Of a DNA stretch of 64,000 bases, positions 8,243 through 19,489 are shown piece after piece. Made by a program: the position numbers and the translations under genes. The stretch covers positions 92,213 to 156,212 of the forward strand of contig MKVX01000006.1 of NCBI GenBank assembly GCA_001899255.1, in the 5' to 3' direction. Every line of letters starts with the position of its first letter. Position 1 is the stretch's first letter. The DNA is from Rhizobiales bacterium 62-47. Its GTDB lineage: Bacteria > Pseudomonadota > Alphaproteobacteria > Rhizobiales > Xanthobacteraceae. The notes under the pieces are model-generated. The model had not been told where the DNA came from, made no database searches, and worked only from the letters and a program-made list of their open reading frames with translations.

Positions 8243-9121
8243 TCAAACTCGCTTTACGACGGTATGGCCCATGAGGCCGGTGGGTTTGACGACCAGAACG
8301 ATGACGATCAGCGCCAGCGCGATCGGCAGTTTCAATTCGTTGCCGACGCCGGGGATGTAAGTGCCGACGAGATTTTCGAAGACGCCGACGAGGAAGCCGC
8401 CGATCACCGCGCCGAGCGGGCTGGTCAGTCCGCCAAGCACCGCTGCAGCGAAGCCGTAAAGCAGAATGCCCAGCATCATGTTGGGCTCTAGGAACACCAC
8501 CGGTGCTATCAGGATGCCGGCGATGGCGCCGATGGCGCTCGCCATACCCCAGCCTAGCGCGATCATCCAACTGGTGTTGATGCCGACCAGCCGGGCCGAT
8601 TCTGGCAGTGTCGCAGCCGCGCGCATGGCGAGGCCGATCCGCGTGAAGCGGAAGAAGAAGAACAGAGCGATCAGCAGCGCAATCGTCACCCCGATCATGC
8701 CGGCCTGATGCGTGCTGATCAGCTGGCTGCCGAGGAAAGGCGAGGAGCCGAACGGCGACGGGAACTGCTTGATAGTGAAATCCCAGATCAGTCCGGCGAC
8801 GCTGTTGATGATCGCGTACAGCGCGATGAAGCCGGCGACGTTGGTCAGGATTGGAGCCTTCGCCAGGGGCTTGAACAGCAAGCGCTCGATCACAATGCCG
8901 GCGACGAAGGAAATGGCCAGCGTCAGCAGGAAAGCCCACCAGTACGGCACGCCCCACTGCATCAATTGCCATGCGATGAAGGTCGAGAACATGGCCATTT
9001 CGCCCTGGGCGAAATTCAGATGGTCAATGGCCTGGAAGATCATGACGATGGCGAGCGCCATACAGGCGTAGATCGCGCCGGTCGCAATCCCAGCCAGGAC
9101 CTGATTGATGAATAGTTCCAT
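8243..9121 (-). CDS. LivH-type ABC transporter permease
   Basis: First transmembrane subunit of the importer. The 292-residue protein starts MELFINQVLAGIATGAIYA at ATG 9121 with AAGGAGCC seven bases upstream; an in-frame extension to 9250 overlaps livF and is a shadow. The LivH signature HLNFAQGEMAMFSTFIA and the coupling-helix region RIGLAMRAAATLPESARLVG are present. It lies 10 bp after livF and 2 bp before livM, in a tight operon. It differs clearly from the LivH at 986-2026, so the window holds two separate HAAT systems. Confidence 0.93.
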   Translation of the reverse strand: MELFINQVLAGIATGAIYACMALAIVMIFQAIDHLNFAQGEMAMFSTFIAWQLMQWGVPYWWAFLLTLAISFVAGIVIERLLFKPLAKAPILTNVAGFIALYAIINSVAGLIWDFTIKQFPSPFGSSPFLGSQLISTHQAGMIGVTIALLIALFFFFRFTRIGLAMRAAATLPESARLVGINTSWMIALGWGMASAIGAIAGILIAPVVFLEPNMMLGILLYGFAAAVLGGLTSPLGAVIGGFLVGVFENLVGTYIPGVGNELKLPIALALIVIVLVVKPTGLMGHTVVKRV

Positions 9122-9131
9122 GGCTGGCTCC

Positions 9132-9845
9132 TTAGTAGCCGAGGTAGGATTTGCGGACGGCTTCGTTGCTCGCGATTTCACTCGCTGTGCCCGACATGAC
9201 GATGCGCCCGGTTTCGATGACGTAGGCCTTGTCGGCGATCTCGAGTGCAAGCTGTGCGTTCTGTTCGACGACCAGGATGCTCACCTTGTCCTCGCGATTG
9301 ATCTTGCCGAGAATCTTGAACAGATCGCGCACGACCAGCGGCGCCAATCCGAACGACGGTTCGTCGAGCAGCATCAGGCGTGGCCGCAGCATCAGCGCCC
9401 GCGCCACCGCAAGCATCTGCTGTTCGCCGCCGGACAATGTGCCGGCCTGTTGCGTGTGGCGCTGCTTGAGCACCGGGAAGTGATCGTACATCCGCTCGAT
9501 GTCGGAGGAGATCGCCTTGGTGTCCTTGCGGCTGATGGCGCCGAGCTGAAGATTCTCCTCGACGGTCATCGTCGTGAATGTGCCGCGGCCCTGCGGCACA
9601 TGGGCGATACCAAGGCGTACGATGTTCTCGGTCGACTTGCCGGTCAGCGGCCGGCCTTCGAACTGGATCGTGCCGGTCGAGCGCACCATGTTGCAGATGG
9701 CGCGCAAGGTGGTGGTCTTGCCGGCGCCGTTGGCGCCGAGCAGCGTCGTCATGCTGCCTTCGCTGAGGTGAAACTCCATGCCGTGAAGCGCCTGCACCTG
9801 GCCGTAATAGGCCCGCAGATCCTTGATATCGAGCATCGCTGTCAT
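9132..9845 (-). CDS. LivF-type ABC transporter ATP-binding protein
   Basis: Cytoplasmic ATPase subunit powering the LivHM permeases. The 237 residues match the family. Walker A GANGAGKTT is at 37-45, the ABC signature LSGGEQQ at 137-143, and Walker B LMLLDEP at 157-163, followed by the LivF-typical SFGLAPLVV. The ATG overlaps the stop of livG by four bases (ATGA), which fixes the start and shows coupling. No deviation from a working ATPase is seen. Confidence 0.95.
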   Translation of the reverse strand: MTAMLDIKDLRAYYGQVQALHGMEFHLSEGSMTTLLGANGAGKTTTLRAICNMVRSTGTIQFEGRPLTGKSTENIVRLGIAHVPQGRGTFTTMTVEENLQLGAISRKDTKAISSDIERMYDHFPVLKQRHTQQAGTLSGGEQQMLAVARALMLRPRLMLLDEPSFGLAPLVVRDLFKILGKINREDKVSILVVEQNAQLALEIADKAYVIETGRIVMSGTASEIASNEAVRKSYLGY

Positions 9846-10648
9846 TGGTCTTTGCTCCCCAGATAGGCCTTGATCACATCCGGGTCGGATTGCACTTGCG
9901 CGGGCGTGCCTTCAGCGAGCTTGCGGCCGAAATTGAGTGCCACGACGTGATCGGCAATCGACATCACCAGCCCCATGTGATGTTCGACCAGCAGCACGGT
10001 GATGCCGCGATCGTCGCGGATGCGGCGGATCAGGTCGCCGAGGACGTAGACTTCCTCGTGATTGAGGCCGCCCGCAGGTTCGTCGAGCAACAGGATCTTC
10101 GGATCGGCGGCCAGCGCGCGCGCAAGCTCGACGCGCTTCTGGGTGCCGAACGGCAAACCCGAGACCGGTGCATGCGCCACGGCTGTCAGATCGAGATAGC
10201 CAAGGATTTCGGCGACCTTGGCGTTGAGTGCGGCTTCGACCTGAGTCGATCGCGGCAGCCTCAGCGAGTCGCTGATGATGTCGCCATTGGTGCGCGCATG
10301 GGTGCCGACGCGGACGTTATCGAGCACCGACATGTTCGGGAACAACGCGACGTTCTGAAAGGTGCGGCCGATGCCGATCTCGGCGATGCGATACGCCGGT
10401 CGTTTCAGGATGCTGACACCCTCCATCAGGATGTCGCCGTTGCTCGGCTGATAGAGCCGGCTCAGGCAATTGAACAGCGTCGTCTTGCCGGCGCCGTTGG
10501 GGCCGATCAGCCCGAGGATCTGGCCCTGCTTCATGTCGAACGAAACGCCATTGAGGGCGATGATGCCGCCGAACACGACGCTGACGTCGCGAACAGCGAG
10601 CAAAGGCGCGGCCGAACTGGCGCGCCCCGGCGCGAGCTGAGCCTGCAT
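9842..10648 (-). CDS. LivG-type ABC transporter ATP-binding protein
   Basis: Second ATPase subunit of the importer. Start ATG at 10648 gives MQAQLAPGR and 268 residues; a TTG at 10693 would add 15 residues. Walker A is GPNGAGKTT, and Walker B KILLLDEPAGGLNHEE has the LivG-typical tail. The usual LSGG signature is replaced by SGLPFGTQKRVELARAL, as is normal for LivG. It lies directly downstream of the IclR gene on the same strand, so the regulator and transporter may form one transcript, although a promoter inside the 70-bp gap cannot be excluded. Confidence 0.92.
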   Translation of the reverse strand: MQAQLAPGRASSAAPLLAVRDVSVVFGGIIALNGVSFDMKQGQILGLIGPNGAGKTTLFNCLSRLYQPSNGDILMEGVSILKRPAYRIAEIGIGRTFQNVALFPNMSVLDNVRVGTHARTNGDIISDSLRLPRSTQVEAALNAKVAEILGYLDLTAVAHAPVSGLPFGTQKRVELARALAADPKILLLDEPAGGLNHEEVYVLGDLIRRIRDDRGITVLLVEHHMGLVMSIADHVVALNFGRKLAEGTPAQVQSDPDVIKAYLGSKDQ

Positions 10649-10720
10649 CACTGCACGCCCGGTCGGCTGATTTTGCTGGAAGGGTCGTGCCAAACGTATC
10701 GTGGCTGGCGACCAAAATGA

Positions 10721-11629
10721 TTATCGAATCCCCACAATCTGGCGCGCACTTTTCCCTCCTTTGGATTTCTTGTTGTCTTCTTTTTTTATAAACGGCGATG
10801 CTGTCCCACCAAGCGCCGCTTCTATGTTTCTTACCATCGTCACAAGACGAGGTCCAATGTCGTTGAGCAAGCGTTCTTCCGTGAAGCGGAATGCAGGCGC
10901 GCCGCAGTTGAACGCGTAGGGTCCTGTTCCGTCGTTCAACGTCAATGCAACGCCGGCTGCATGCACGTCGTCCTGCCATTCGCCGGCAGAGATCGCGAAG
11001 CCGCGCTTCGCCACCAGTTCGCCGGCGCGTTCGATGCCCTCGCGAATGCGCGGCCAGCGGCTGCCGTAGTGCTCGCGCAACTCACGCAGCAACTGCACGC
11101 GCTCGTCGTCTGGCAACGCCCAGATGTAAGCGCGGCCCATCGCCGTCGTCGCAATTGGAACTTTCGATCCGACGTCGAGCTGCACGCCGAGCGCCAGGCC
11201 CGAGCGGCTCTGGCCGAAATAGATCATGCTGAGCCGGTCGCGCGCGCCGACCGCGACCGCGCCGCCGGTGGCGCGCATCACCTCTTCGCGAAACGATTCA
11301 GACAGATGCTGCACGCCGAGATTGGCGAGCGCTGCATAACCGAGCGACATGGCTGCGGGTGCGAGTTGATACTTCTCGAACCTCGGAACCTGTGTAAGAT
11401 AGCCGAGCTTGGTCAGAGTGTAAGTCAGCCGGGAAACGGTCGGCTTGGGTAAATTTGTACGGGCCGCAATCTCCTGATTGCCGAGAAGCCCGTCGTTGGG
11501 TCGAAATGCGCGCAACACCTCGAGGCCGCGGGCAAGAGCGACGACGAAACTGCGATCGGTCGCCGCTTTCTTGGCTGGGCGTTTCATTGCTGGTGACGCA
11601 GACCTGTATGATACCGAACTCGTTGACAT
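10721..11629 (-). CDS. IclR-family transcriptional regulator
   Basis: Cytoplasmic DNA-binding regulator with an N-terminal winged helix (about residues 28-90, NQEIAARTNLPKPTVSRLTY) and a C-terminal effector domain (about 105-275, with GVQLDVGSKVPIATTAMGRA). IclR proteins commonly control catabolism of aromatic and carboxylic acids and sense a pathway intermediate. It is divergent from the pimF-like gene and upstream of livGFHM on its own strand, a position that suits control of both uptake and degradation. Two palindromes starting TGCGGAAT lie in the 97-bp gap. The Lys-rich tail (KKEDNKKSKGGKSA) is unusual but short. Confidence 0.9.
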   Translation of the reverse strand: MSTSSVSYRSASPAMKRPAKKAATDRSFVVALARGLEVLRAFRPNDGLLGNQEIAARTNLPKPTVSRLTYTLTKLGYLTQVPRFEKYQLAPAAMSLGYAALANLGVQHLSESFREEVMRATGGAVAVGARDRLSMIYFGQSRSGLALGVQLDVGSKVPIATTAMGRAYIWALPDDERVQLLRELREHYGSRWPRIREGIERAGELVAKRGFAISAGEWQDDVHAAGVALTLNDGTGPYAFNCGAPAFRFTEERLLNDIGPRLVTMVRNIEAALGGTASPFIKKEDNKKSKGGKSARQIVGIR

Positions 11630-11663
11630 CGGACGCTCTTCAAAATAACCCTCGTTGTCAAGA

Positions 11664-11696
11664 TGCGGAATTGAATTTCGCAGTGCGGAATACGCA
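11664..11696. promoter_or_regulatory. Predicted IclR operator: two adjacent TGCGGAAT palindromes
   Basis: A near-perfect 19-bp palindrome TGCGGAATTGAATTTCGCA (11664-11682) is followed one base later by TGCGGAATACGCA (11684-11696), which repeats its left half and is itself a dyad. Both lie between the divergent IclR and pimF-like genes. IclR-family proteins bind 15-20-bp palindromes, often with a second half-site in the same orientation. Binding by the adjacent regulator is inference. Confidence 0.5.
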
Positions 11697-11726
11697 AAAA
11701 TAATCCGATTTGTGAAGGAGAGTCGC

Positions 11727-13814
<2,088 letters not shown>

Positions 13815-13818
13815 CGCG

Positions 13819-15519
13819 ATGCCCCATCCGGGAGAGCAGTTCTATCCGGAAGGCGTATGTTGGGACGTACCGCTGCCGAGCGGCACGTTGCCCGATCTGT
13901 TGAGTCAGGCGGTCGCGAATTACGGTTCGCGGCCGGCACTGGAATTTCGCGATCGCCCGATCGGCTTTACCGAGCTTGAGGAGCGGGTCGAGCAGGCGGC
14001 GGCGGCGTTGCTGCGCGCCGGTTACGGCAAGGGCAGCACCATCGCGCTGTTTCTGGGCAATTCGCCGGATCATCCGATCAACTTCTTCGGTGCGTTGAAG
14101 GCGGGTGCACGGCTGGTGCATCTGTCGCCGCTCGATGGCGAGATCGCGCTGTCGCATAAACTCACCGACAGCGGCGCGCGCGTGCTGGTCACCAGCAATC
14201 TGGCGGCGCTGTTGCCGATGGCGCTGAAGTTCGTCGCCAAGGGGCTGCTGGACCGGCTGATCGTCTGCGAGGATGATGACTGGGGCGCAGTAGGCACGCC
14301 GCAGGCGGCGCTGCCGGACGATCCGCGCGTGGTGACGTTCAAGCAGTTCGTTGCCGGTGCGACGTCGCCGCATGCGTGGCCTGCGATCGACGCCGAAGAG
14401 GTCGCACTGCTGCAATACACCGGCGGCACCACCGGCCTGCCGAAAGGCGCCATGCTGAGCCACCGCAATCTCACCTCGGCGGTGTCGATCTACGATGTCT
14501 GGGGCGCCAAGGCGCGCGCCGAGCGCAACACCATCGAGCGCGTCATCTGCGTGCTGCCGCTGTTTCACATCTATGCGCTGACGGTGATCCTGCTGCGCTG
14601 CCTCAAATACGGCGACCTGATTTCGCTGCATCAGCGCTTCGACGTCAACGCGGTGCTGCGCGACATTGAAGTGAAGCGCGCCACGGCGTTTCCGGGCGTT
14701 CCGACGATGTGGATCGCGCTCGCCAACGATCCGACGCTGGAAAGCCGCGATCTGTCGTCGCTGGCGGCGGCAGGCTCCGGCGGCGCGCCGCTGCCGGTCG
14801 AAGTCGCCAAGGTGTTCGAACGCAAGACCGGCCTGACCTTGAAGAGCGGCTGGGGTATGACCGAAACCTGTTCGCCGGGCACTGGCCATCCGCCGGTGGG
14901 GCCGGACAAGCCGGGCTCGATCGGCTTGATGTTGCCGGGCATCGAACTCGATGTGGTGGCGCTCGACGATCCGACGCGTACGTTGCCGCCGGGCGAGGTC
15001 GGAGAAATCCGCATCAAGGGGCCGAACGTCACGCGCGGCTACTGGAACCGGCCGCAGGAAACCGCCGAAGCCTTTGTCGGCGACCGTTTTCTCACCGGCG
15101 ATATCGGCTACATGGATCCCGACGGTTATTTCTATCTGGTCGATCGCAAGAAGGACATGATCATCTCCGGCGGCTTCAACGTCTATCCGCAGATGATCGA
15201 GCAGGCGATCTACACCCATCCCGCCGTGCATGAAGTGCTGGTGATCGGCATTGCCGACGATTATCGCGGCGAGGCTGCCAAGGCCTTCATCGCCTTGAAG
15301 CCGGGCGCCGCGCCCTTCACGCGGGACGAACTGCGCGGCTTCCTGACCGGCAAGCTCGGCAAGCACGAATTGCCGGCGGCGCTGGAATTCGTCGATCAAC
15401 TGCCGCGCACCGCGGTCGGCAAATTGTCACGCCACGAATTGCGCACGCAACAACCCGCCACGATATCCGCAAAGATATGCGAACACCCCCGTCAACATGC
15501 AACAGGAGGTCGCTCATGA
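13819..15519 (+). CDS. pimA: Acyl-CoA synthetase, AMP-forming (PimA-like)
   Basis: Activates a carboxylic acid to its CoA thioester with ATP. The AMP-binding P-loop [12 protein letters not shown] is at about residues 200-211. [11 protein letters not shown] lies near 348, and the hinge and catalytic region [16 protein letters not shown] near 441. The C-terminal [10 protein letters not shown] has the conserved lysine. Start ATG lies four bases after the pimF-like stop, and the gene overlaps the thiolase start by four bases, so translation is coupled. The terminal 25 residues past the catalytic lysine are longer than usual. In the pim operon the substrate is an odd- or even-chain dicarboxylate such as pimelate; fatty acids are also possible. 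Confidence 0.9.
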   Translation: MPHPGEQFYPEGVCWDVPLPSGTLPDLLSQAVANYGSRPALEFRDRPIGFTELEERVEQAAAALLRAGYGKGSTIALFLGNSPDHPINFFGALKAGARLVHLSPLDGEIALSHKLTDSGARVLVTSNLAALLPMALKFVAKGLLDRLIVCEDDDWGAVGTPQAALPDDPRVVTFKQFVAGATSPHAWPAIDAEEVALLQYTGGTTGLPKGAMLSHRNLTSAVSIYDVWGAKARAERNTIERVICVLPLFHIYALTVILLRCLKYGDLISLHQRFDVNAVLRDIEVKRATAFPGVPTMWIALANDPTLESRDLSSLAAAGSGGAPLPVEVAKVFERKTGLTLKSGWGMTETCSPGTGHPPVGPDKPGSIGLMLPGIELDVVALDDPTRTLPPGEVGEIRIKGPNVTRGYWNRPQETAEAFVGDRFLTGDIGYMDPDGYFYLVDRKKDMIISGGFNVYPQMIEQAIYTHPAVHEVLVIGIADDYRGEAAKAFIALKPGAAPFTRDELRGFLTGKLGKHELPAALEFVDQLPRTAVGKLSRHELRTQQPATISAKICEHPRQHATGGRS

Positions 15520-16703
15520 CCGAAGCCGTTATCGTTTCCACCGCCCGCACACCGATCGGCAAGGCCTATCGCGGCGCCCTCAACAACACCGAAGGCCCGA
15601 CCATGCTGGGCCACGCCATCTCGCACGCGCTGTCGCGCGCCAAGGTCGATGGCGCCGAGGTCGAAGACGTGGTGATGGGCTGCGCGATGCAGCAGGGCAC
15701 CACCGGCGGCAACGTCGCGCGCAAGGCGCTGCTGCGCGCCGGCGTGCCGGTGACGGCGGGCGGCACCACGATCGATCGTCAATGCGCTTCCGGCCTGCAG
15801 GCCATTGCGCTGGCGGCGCGCTCGGTGCTGTTCGACGGCGTTGAGATCGCGGTCGGCGGCGGCGGTGAGTCCATCAGCCTGGTGCAAAACGATCACGCCA
15901 ACAAGTTCCACATCATTGATCCGGAACTGGTGGCGATCAAGAAAGACGTCTACATGCCGATGCTCGACACCGCCGAAGTGGTGGCGAAGCGCTACAATAT
16001 TTCGCGCGAGGCGCAGGACGAGTATTCGCTGGAGAGTCAGCGCCGCACCGCGGCTGCGCAGCAGGGCGGCAAGTTCAACGACGAACTGGCGCCGATCTCG
16101 ACCAAGATGGCGGTTGCCGACAAGGCCACCGGCGAGGTGTCGTTCAAGGACGTGACGCTGTCCAAGGACGAAGGTCCGCGCCCGGAAACCACGGCGGAAG
16201 GTCTCGCCAGCCTGAAGGCAGTGCGCGGTGACGGCTTCACCATCACCGCCGGCAACGCCAGCCAGCTCTCCGATGGCGCCAGCGCCACCGTCATCATGAC
16301 CGACAAGCTGGCGGCGCAGCGCGGCCTCAAGCCGCTCGGCATTTTCCGCGGCTTCGTCGCCGCCGGTTGCGAGCCGGACGAGATGGGCATCGGCCCGGTG
16401 TTCGCGATTCCGCGCCTGCTCAAGCGCCACGGTCTCAAGATCGACGACATCGATCTGTGGGAGCTCAACGAAGCCTTCGCCGTGCAGGTGCTGTATTGCC
16501 GCGACAAGCTCGGCATCGATCCGGAAAAACTCAACGTCAATGGCGGCTCGATTGCGGTCGGTCATCCGTATGGCATGACCGGCGCGCGCCTCACCGGCCA
16601 CATCCTGTTCGAAGGCCGCCGCCGCAAGGCGAAGTACGGCGTCGTCACCATGTGCGTCGGCGGCGGCATGGGCGCGGCCGGCCTGTTCGAGTTCGTGCAC
16701 TGA
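15516..16703 (+). CDS. pimB: Thiolase / acetyl-CoA acyltransferase (PimB-like)
   Basis: Cleaves a 3-ketoacyl-CoA with CoA to release acetyl-CoA, the last step of the beta-oxidation spiral. Start ATG at 15516 has AGGAGGT six bases upstream and overlaps the ligase stop (ATGA), giving 395 residues. The acyl-carrying cysteine is Cys90 in [11 protein letters not shown]. The C-terminal [17 protein letters not shown] holds the catalytic histidine, and MCVGGGMG the second cysteine. No active-site change is seen. It is followed by a 135-bp gap with a palindromic repeat before the dehydrogenase genes. Confidence 0.93.
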   Translation: MTEAVIVSTARTPIGKAYRGALNNTEGPTMLGHAISHALSRAKVDGAEVEDVVMGCAMQQGTTGGNVARKALLRAGVPVTAGGTTIDRQCASGLQAIALAARSVLFDGVEIAVGGGGESISLVQNDHANKFHIIDPELVAIKKDVYMPMLDTAEVVAKRYNISREAQDEYSLESQRRTAAAQQGGKFNDELAPISTKMAVADKATGEVSFKDVTLSKDEGPRPETTAEGLASLKAVRGDGFTITAGNASQLSDGASATVIMTDKLAAQRGLKPLGIFRGFVAAGCEPDEMGIGPVFAIPRLLKRHGLKIDDIDLWELNEAFAVQVLYCRDKLGIDPEKLNVNGGSIAVGHPYGMTGARLTGHILFEGRRRKAKYGVVTMCVGGGMGAAGLFEFVH

Positions 16704-16732
16704 TTTCGTTGCAACCTTTCTTCGTCATTGCG

Positions 16733-16804
16733 AGCGAAGCGAAGCAATCCAGAACCAGAAAACGAGAACCGGATTGCTTCGTCGCTTCGCTCCTCGCAAT
16801 GACG
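16733..16804. repeat. Palindromic repeat (CGTCATTGCGAG family) in the pim operon
   Basis: CGTCATTGCGAGCGAAGC is mirrored by GCTTCGCTCCTCGCAATGACG, with GCAATCC / GGATTGC inside, so the whole 72 bp folds into a long hairpin. It sits between the thiolase and acyl-CoA dehydrogenase genes. A degenerate copy lies at 63715-63751. Such elements may stop, stabilise or process the mRNA. Confidence 0.7.
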
Positions 16805-16838
16805 TTGTGAAAACCGACAGTATTTGAGGAGTCCCATC

Positions 16839-18029
16839 ATGGATCTCAGTCTCACCAAGGAAGAACAGGCATTTCGCGATGAAGTCCGCGCCTTCTTCCG
16901 CGACAACGTTCCTCCCGCCATCAAGAAGAAGCTGCAGGAGAACCGCCACACCACCAAGCAGGACATGGTCGACTGGACCCGCATCCTGCACAAGAAGGGC
17001 TGGGCGGTGGCGCATTGGCCCAAGGAATGGGGCGGCACAGGCTGGACCCCGGTGCAGCAGTACATCTTCAATGAAGAGCTGCAGGCCACACCCGCACCTG
17101 CGCCGCTGCCGTTCGGCGTCAACATGGTCGGCCCGGTGATCTACACCTTCGGCAGCGAGGCGCAGAAGAAGCACTATCTGCCGCGTATCGCCGATCTCAC
17201 CGACTGGTGGTGTCAGGGCTTCTCCGAGCCGGGCTCGGGGTCGGACCTCGCGTCGCTGAAGACCAAGGCCGAGCGCAAGGGCGATAAATACATCGTCAAC
17301 GGTCAGAAGACCTGGACGACCCTGGCGCAGCATGCCGACTGGATCTTCTGCCTGGTGCGCACCGATCCGGCGGCGAAGAAGCAGCAGGGCATTTCGTTCC
17401 TGTTGATAGACATGAAGTCCAAGGGCATCACGGTGCGCCCGATCATCACCATCGAAGGCGGGCACGAGGTCAACGAGGTGTTCTTCGATGACGTCGAGGT
17501 GCCGGTCGAAAATCTCGTCGGCGAAGAGAACAAGGGCTGGGATTACGCCAAGTTCCTGCTCGGCAACGAGCGTACCAACATCGCCCGCGTCGGTGCTTCC
17601 AAGGAACGCATCCGTCGTATCAAGGAATTGGCCGCGAGTGTGCAGTCCGGCGGCAAACCGGTGCTCGAGGACCAGAAGTTTCGCGAGAAGCTGGCGGCGG
17701 TCGAGATCGAGCTTAAGGCGCTCGAACTGACGCAGATGCGCGTCGTCGCCAACGAAGGCAAGCACGGCAAGGGCAAGCCGGATCCGGCGTCGTCGATCCT
17801 CAAGATCAAGGGCTCGGAAATCCAGCAGTCGACCACCGAGTTGCTGATGGATGTCATCGGTCCGTTCGCAGCGCCCTACGACGTGCATGGCGACGACGGC
17901 AGCAACGAAACCATGGACTGGACCGCGCAGATCGCGCCGACCTATTTCAACTACCGCAAGGTGTCGATCTACGGCGGCTCCAACGAGATCCAGCGCAACA
18001 TCATCACCAAGGCAGTGCTGGGGCTGTAG
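16839..18029 (+). CDS. pimC: Acyl-CoA dehydrogenase, larger subunit (PimC-like)
   Basis: FAD-dependent dehydrogenase making the 2,3-double bond of an acyl-CoA and passing electrons to ETF. The start ATG at 16839 has GAGGAG six bases upstream and gives 396 residues. The usual N-terminal helical domain (MDLSLTKEEQAFRDEVR), the middle beta-domain (CQGFSEPGSGSDLASL, GQKTWTTLAQHADW) and the C-terminal domain (SIYGGSNEIQRNIITKAVLGL) are all present. It is paired with a second dehydrogenase gene 170 bp downstream; in R. palustris PimC and PimD are described as large and small subunits of a pimeloyl-CoA dehydrogenase. Confidence 0.9.
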   Translation: MDLSLTKEEQAFRDEVRAFFRDNVPPAIKKKLQENRHTTKQDMVDWTRILHKKGWAVAHWPKEWGGTGWTPVQQYIFNEELQATPAPAPLPFGVNMVGPVIYTFGSEAQKKHYLPRIADLTDWWCQGFSEPGSGSDLASLKTKAERKGDKYIVNGQKTWTTLAQHADWIFCLVRTDPAAKKQQGISFLLIDMKSKGITVRPIITIEGGHEVNEVFFDDVEVPVENLVGEENKGWDYAKFLLGNERTNIARVGASKERIRRIKELAASVQSGGKPVLEDQKFREKLAAVEIELKALELTQMRVVANEGKHGKGKPDPASSILKIKGSEIQQSTTELLMDVIGPFAAPYDVHGDDGSNETMDWTAQIAPTYFNYRKVSIYGGSNEIQRNIITKAVLGL

Positions 18030-18040
18030 TCCCCACACCG

Positions 18041-18143
18041 TCATTCCGGGGCGCGAGTTCTTCACGAGCGAACCCGGAATCCATCACTACCGCCGGGAGT
18101 ATGGATTCCGGGCCTGCGCCAAGAGGGCGCATCCCGGAATGAC
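18041..18143. repeat. Palindromic repeat (GTCATTCCGGG family) in the pim operon
   Basis: GTCATTCCGGGGCGCG at the left end is answered by GCGCATCCCGGAATGAC at the right end. Inside, CCCGGAATCCAT and ATGGATTCCGGG form a second stem. The 103-bp element fills most of the gap between the two acyl-CoA dehydrogenase genes and could form a cruciform or a branched RNA hairpin. Confidence 0.7.
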
Positions 18144-18198
18144 AGCCGGTCCGGATTTTTGGGGGCCTCGATCGCCCCAGTAGTTTGAGGAAAGCAAC

Positions 18199-19341
18199 AT
18201 GGATTTTGATCTGTCCGAGGAGCAACGGCTTCTCAAGGAAAGCATCGACGGTCTTCTCAAGGCGTCCTACGACTTCGATCAGCGCAAGAAATACGGCGCG
18301 GAGAAGGGCGGCTGGAGCAAGACGGTGTGGGGCAAGCTGGCGGAGCAGGGCCTGCTCGGTCTGCCGTTTTCCGAGGATGACGGCGGCTTCGGCGCCGGCG
18401 CAGTGGAAACCATGATCGTCATGGAAGCGCTGGGCCGCGCGCTGGTGCTCGAACCTTTTCTCGCCACAGTGGTGCTGGGCGGTGGCTTCCTGCGTCGTGG
18501 CGGTTCAGCCGCGCAGAAGGAAGCCTATATTCCGGGCATCATCGACGGCAGCAAGACACTGGCCTTCGCGCAGCTCGAGAAGAATTCGCGTTACGATCTC
18601 GGCGATGTCAGTACCACCGCCAAGAAAAAAGGCGACGGCTGGGTGATCGACGGCGAGAAGTACGTCGTGCTCAACGGCGAAACCGCCGATACGCTGATCG
18701 TGACCGCGCGCACCAAGGGCCAGCAGACCGATCGCAACGGCATCGGCGTGTTCCTGGTGCCTCGCGATGTCAAGGGCGTCAGTGTCAATGGCTATCCGAC
18801 GCAGGATGGCATGCATGCCGCCGACATCACCTTCACCGGCGTCGAGGTCGGCGCCGATGCCGCGATCGGCGATCCGGACAACGGCCTGCCGCTGATCGAA
18901 CAGGTGGTGGATGACGCGCGCATCGCGCTGTGTGCCGAAGCTGTCGGCGCCATGGAAGAGTCGTTGAAGATCACGGTCGAATATCTCAAGACGCGCAAGC
19001 AGTTCGGCGTGCCGATCGGCAGCTTCCAGACCCTGCAGCACCGTGCGGCCGATATGTTCGTCAATCTCGAACAGGCGCGAAGCATGGCGATGCTGGCGAC
19101 GATGGCGAGCGATTTCGATGACGCCAAGGAGCGTGCGACGTCGGTGGCCGCCGCCAAGGTGCAGATCGGCAAATCGCTGAAGTTCGTCGGCCAGCAGTCG
19201 ATCCAGCTGCATGGCGGCATCGGCATGACGATGGAAGCGTCGATCGGCCACTACTTCAAGCGGCTGTCGATCATCGAAAGCACGTTCGGCGACACGGACT
19301 ATCACTTGAGCCGCGTCAGCGCCGCCGGCGGGTTGATCTAG
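18199..19341 (+). CDS. pimD: Acyl-CoA dehydrogenase, smaller subunit (PimD-like)
   Basis: Partner of the preceding acyl-CoA dehydrogenase. Start ATG at 18199 has TTGAGGAAAG upstream and gives 380 residues. It has the family fold, MDFDLSEEQRLLKESIDGLL at the N-terminus, KTRKQFGVPIGSFQTLQHR before the C-terminal domain, and LHGGIGMTMEASIGHYFKRL where many family members have the FAD-binding and catalytic region. The middle domain (FAQLEKNSRYDLGDVSTTA) is less conserved than in the larger subunit, which suits a heteromeric partner. Electrons would reach the quinone pool through the EtfAB pair at 49.2-50.9 kb. Confidence 0.88.
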   Translation: MDFDLSEEQRLLKESIDGLLKASYDFDQRKKYGAEKGGWSKTVWGKLAEQGLLGLPFSEDDGGFGAGAVETMIVMEALGRALVLEPFLATVVLGGGFLRRGGSAAQKEAYIPGIIDGSKTLAFAQLEKNSRYDLGDVSTTAKKKGDGWVIDGEKYVVLNGETADTLIVTARTKGQQTDRNGIGVFLVPRDVKGVSVNGYPTQDGMHAADITFTGVEVGADAAIGDPDNGLPLIEQVVDDARIALCAEAVGAMEESLKITVEYLKTRKQFGVPIGSFQTLQHRAADMFVNLEQARSMAMLATMASDFDDAKERATSVAAAKVQIGKSLKFVGQQSIQLHGGIGMTMEASIGHYFKRLSIIESTFGDTDYHLSRVSAAGGLI

Positions 19342-19359
19342 GCGGCATGCGTGGCCCCC

Positions 19360-19466
19360 GTCACCCTGAGGTGCGCGCCCATTTGCGCGCCTCGAAGGGC
19401 GACGGCGGGAGGCCGCTTTCATAAACCATCCTTCGAGGCTCGCTTCGCTCGCACCTCAGGATGACG
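19360..19466. repeat. Palindromic repeat (CGTCATCCTGAGGTGCG family)
   Basis: CGTCACCCTGAGGTGCGCG and CGCACCTCAGGATGACG flank a core containing CCTCGAAGGG and CCATCCTTCGAGGCTCGC. A fuller copy is at 63807-63924. It lies between the PimD-like and short-chain dehydrogenase genes, so three successive gaps of this operon each hold a different repeat family. Confidence 0.75.
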
Positions 19467-19489
19467 ATGTCCCGTGCGGAGAATATGAC

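Noticed and set aside
8241..8972. In-frame N-terminal extension of LivM making a 584-residue protein
   Set aside because: The extension lies wholly inside livH in another frame and reads as Arg/His/Ala-rich noise. ATG 8240 gives a normal LivM.
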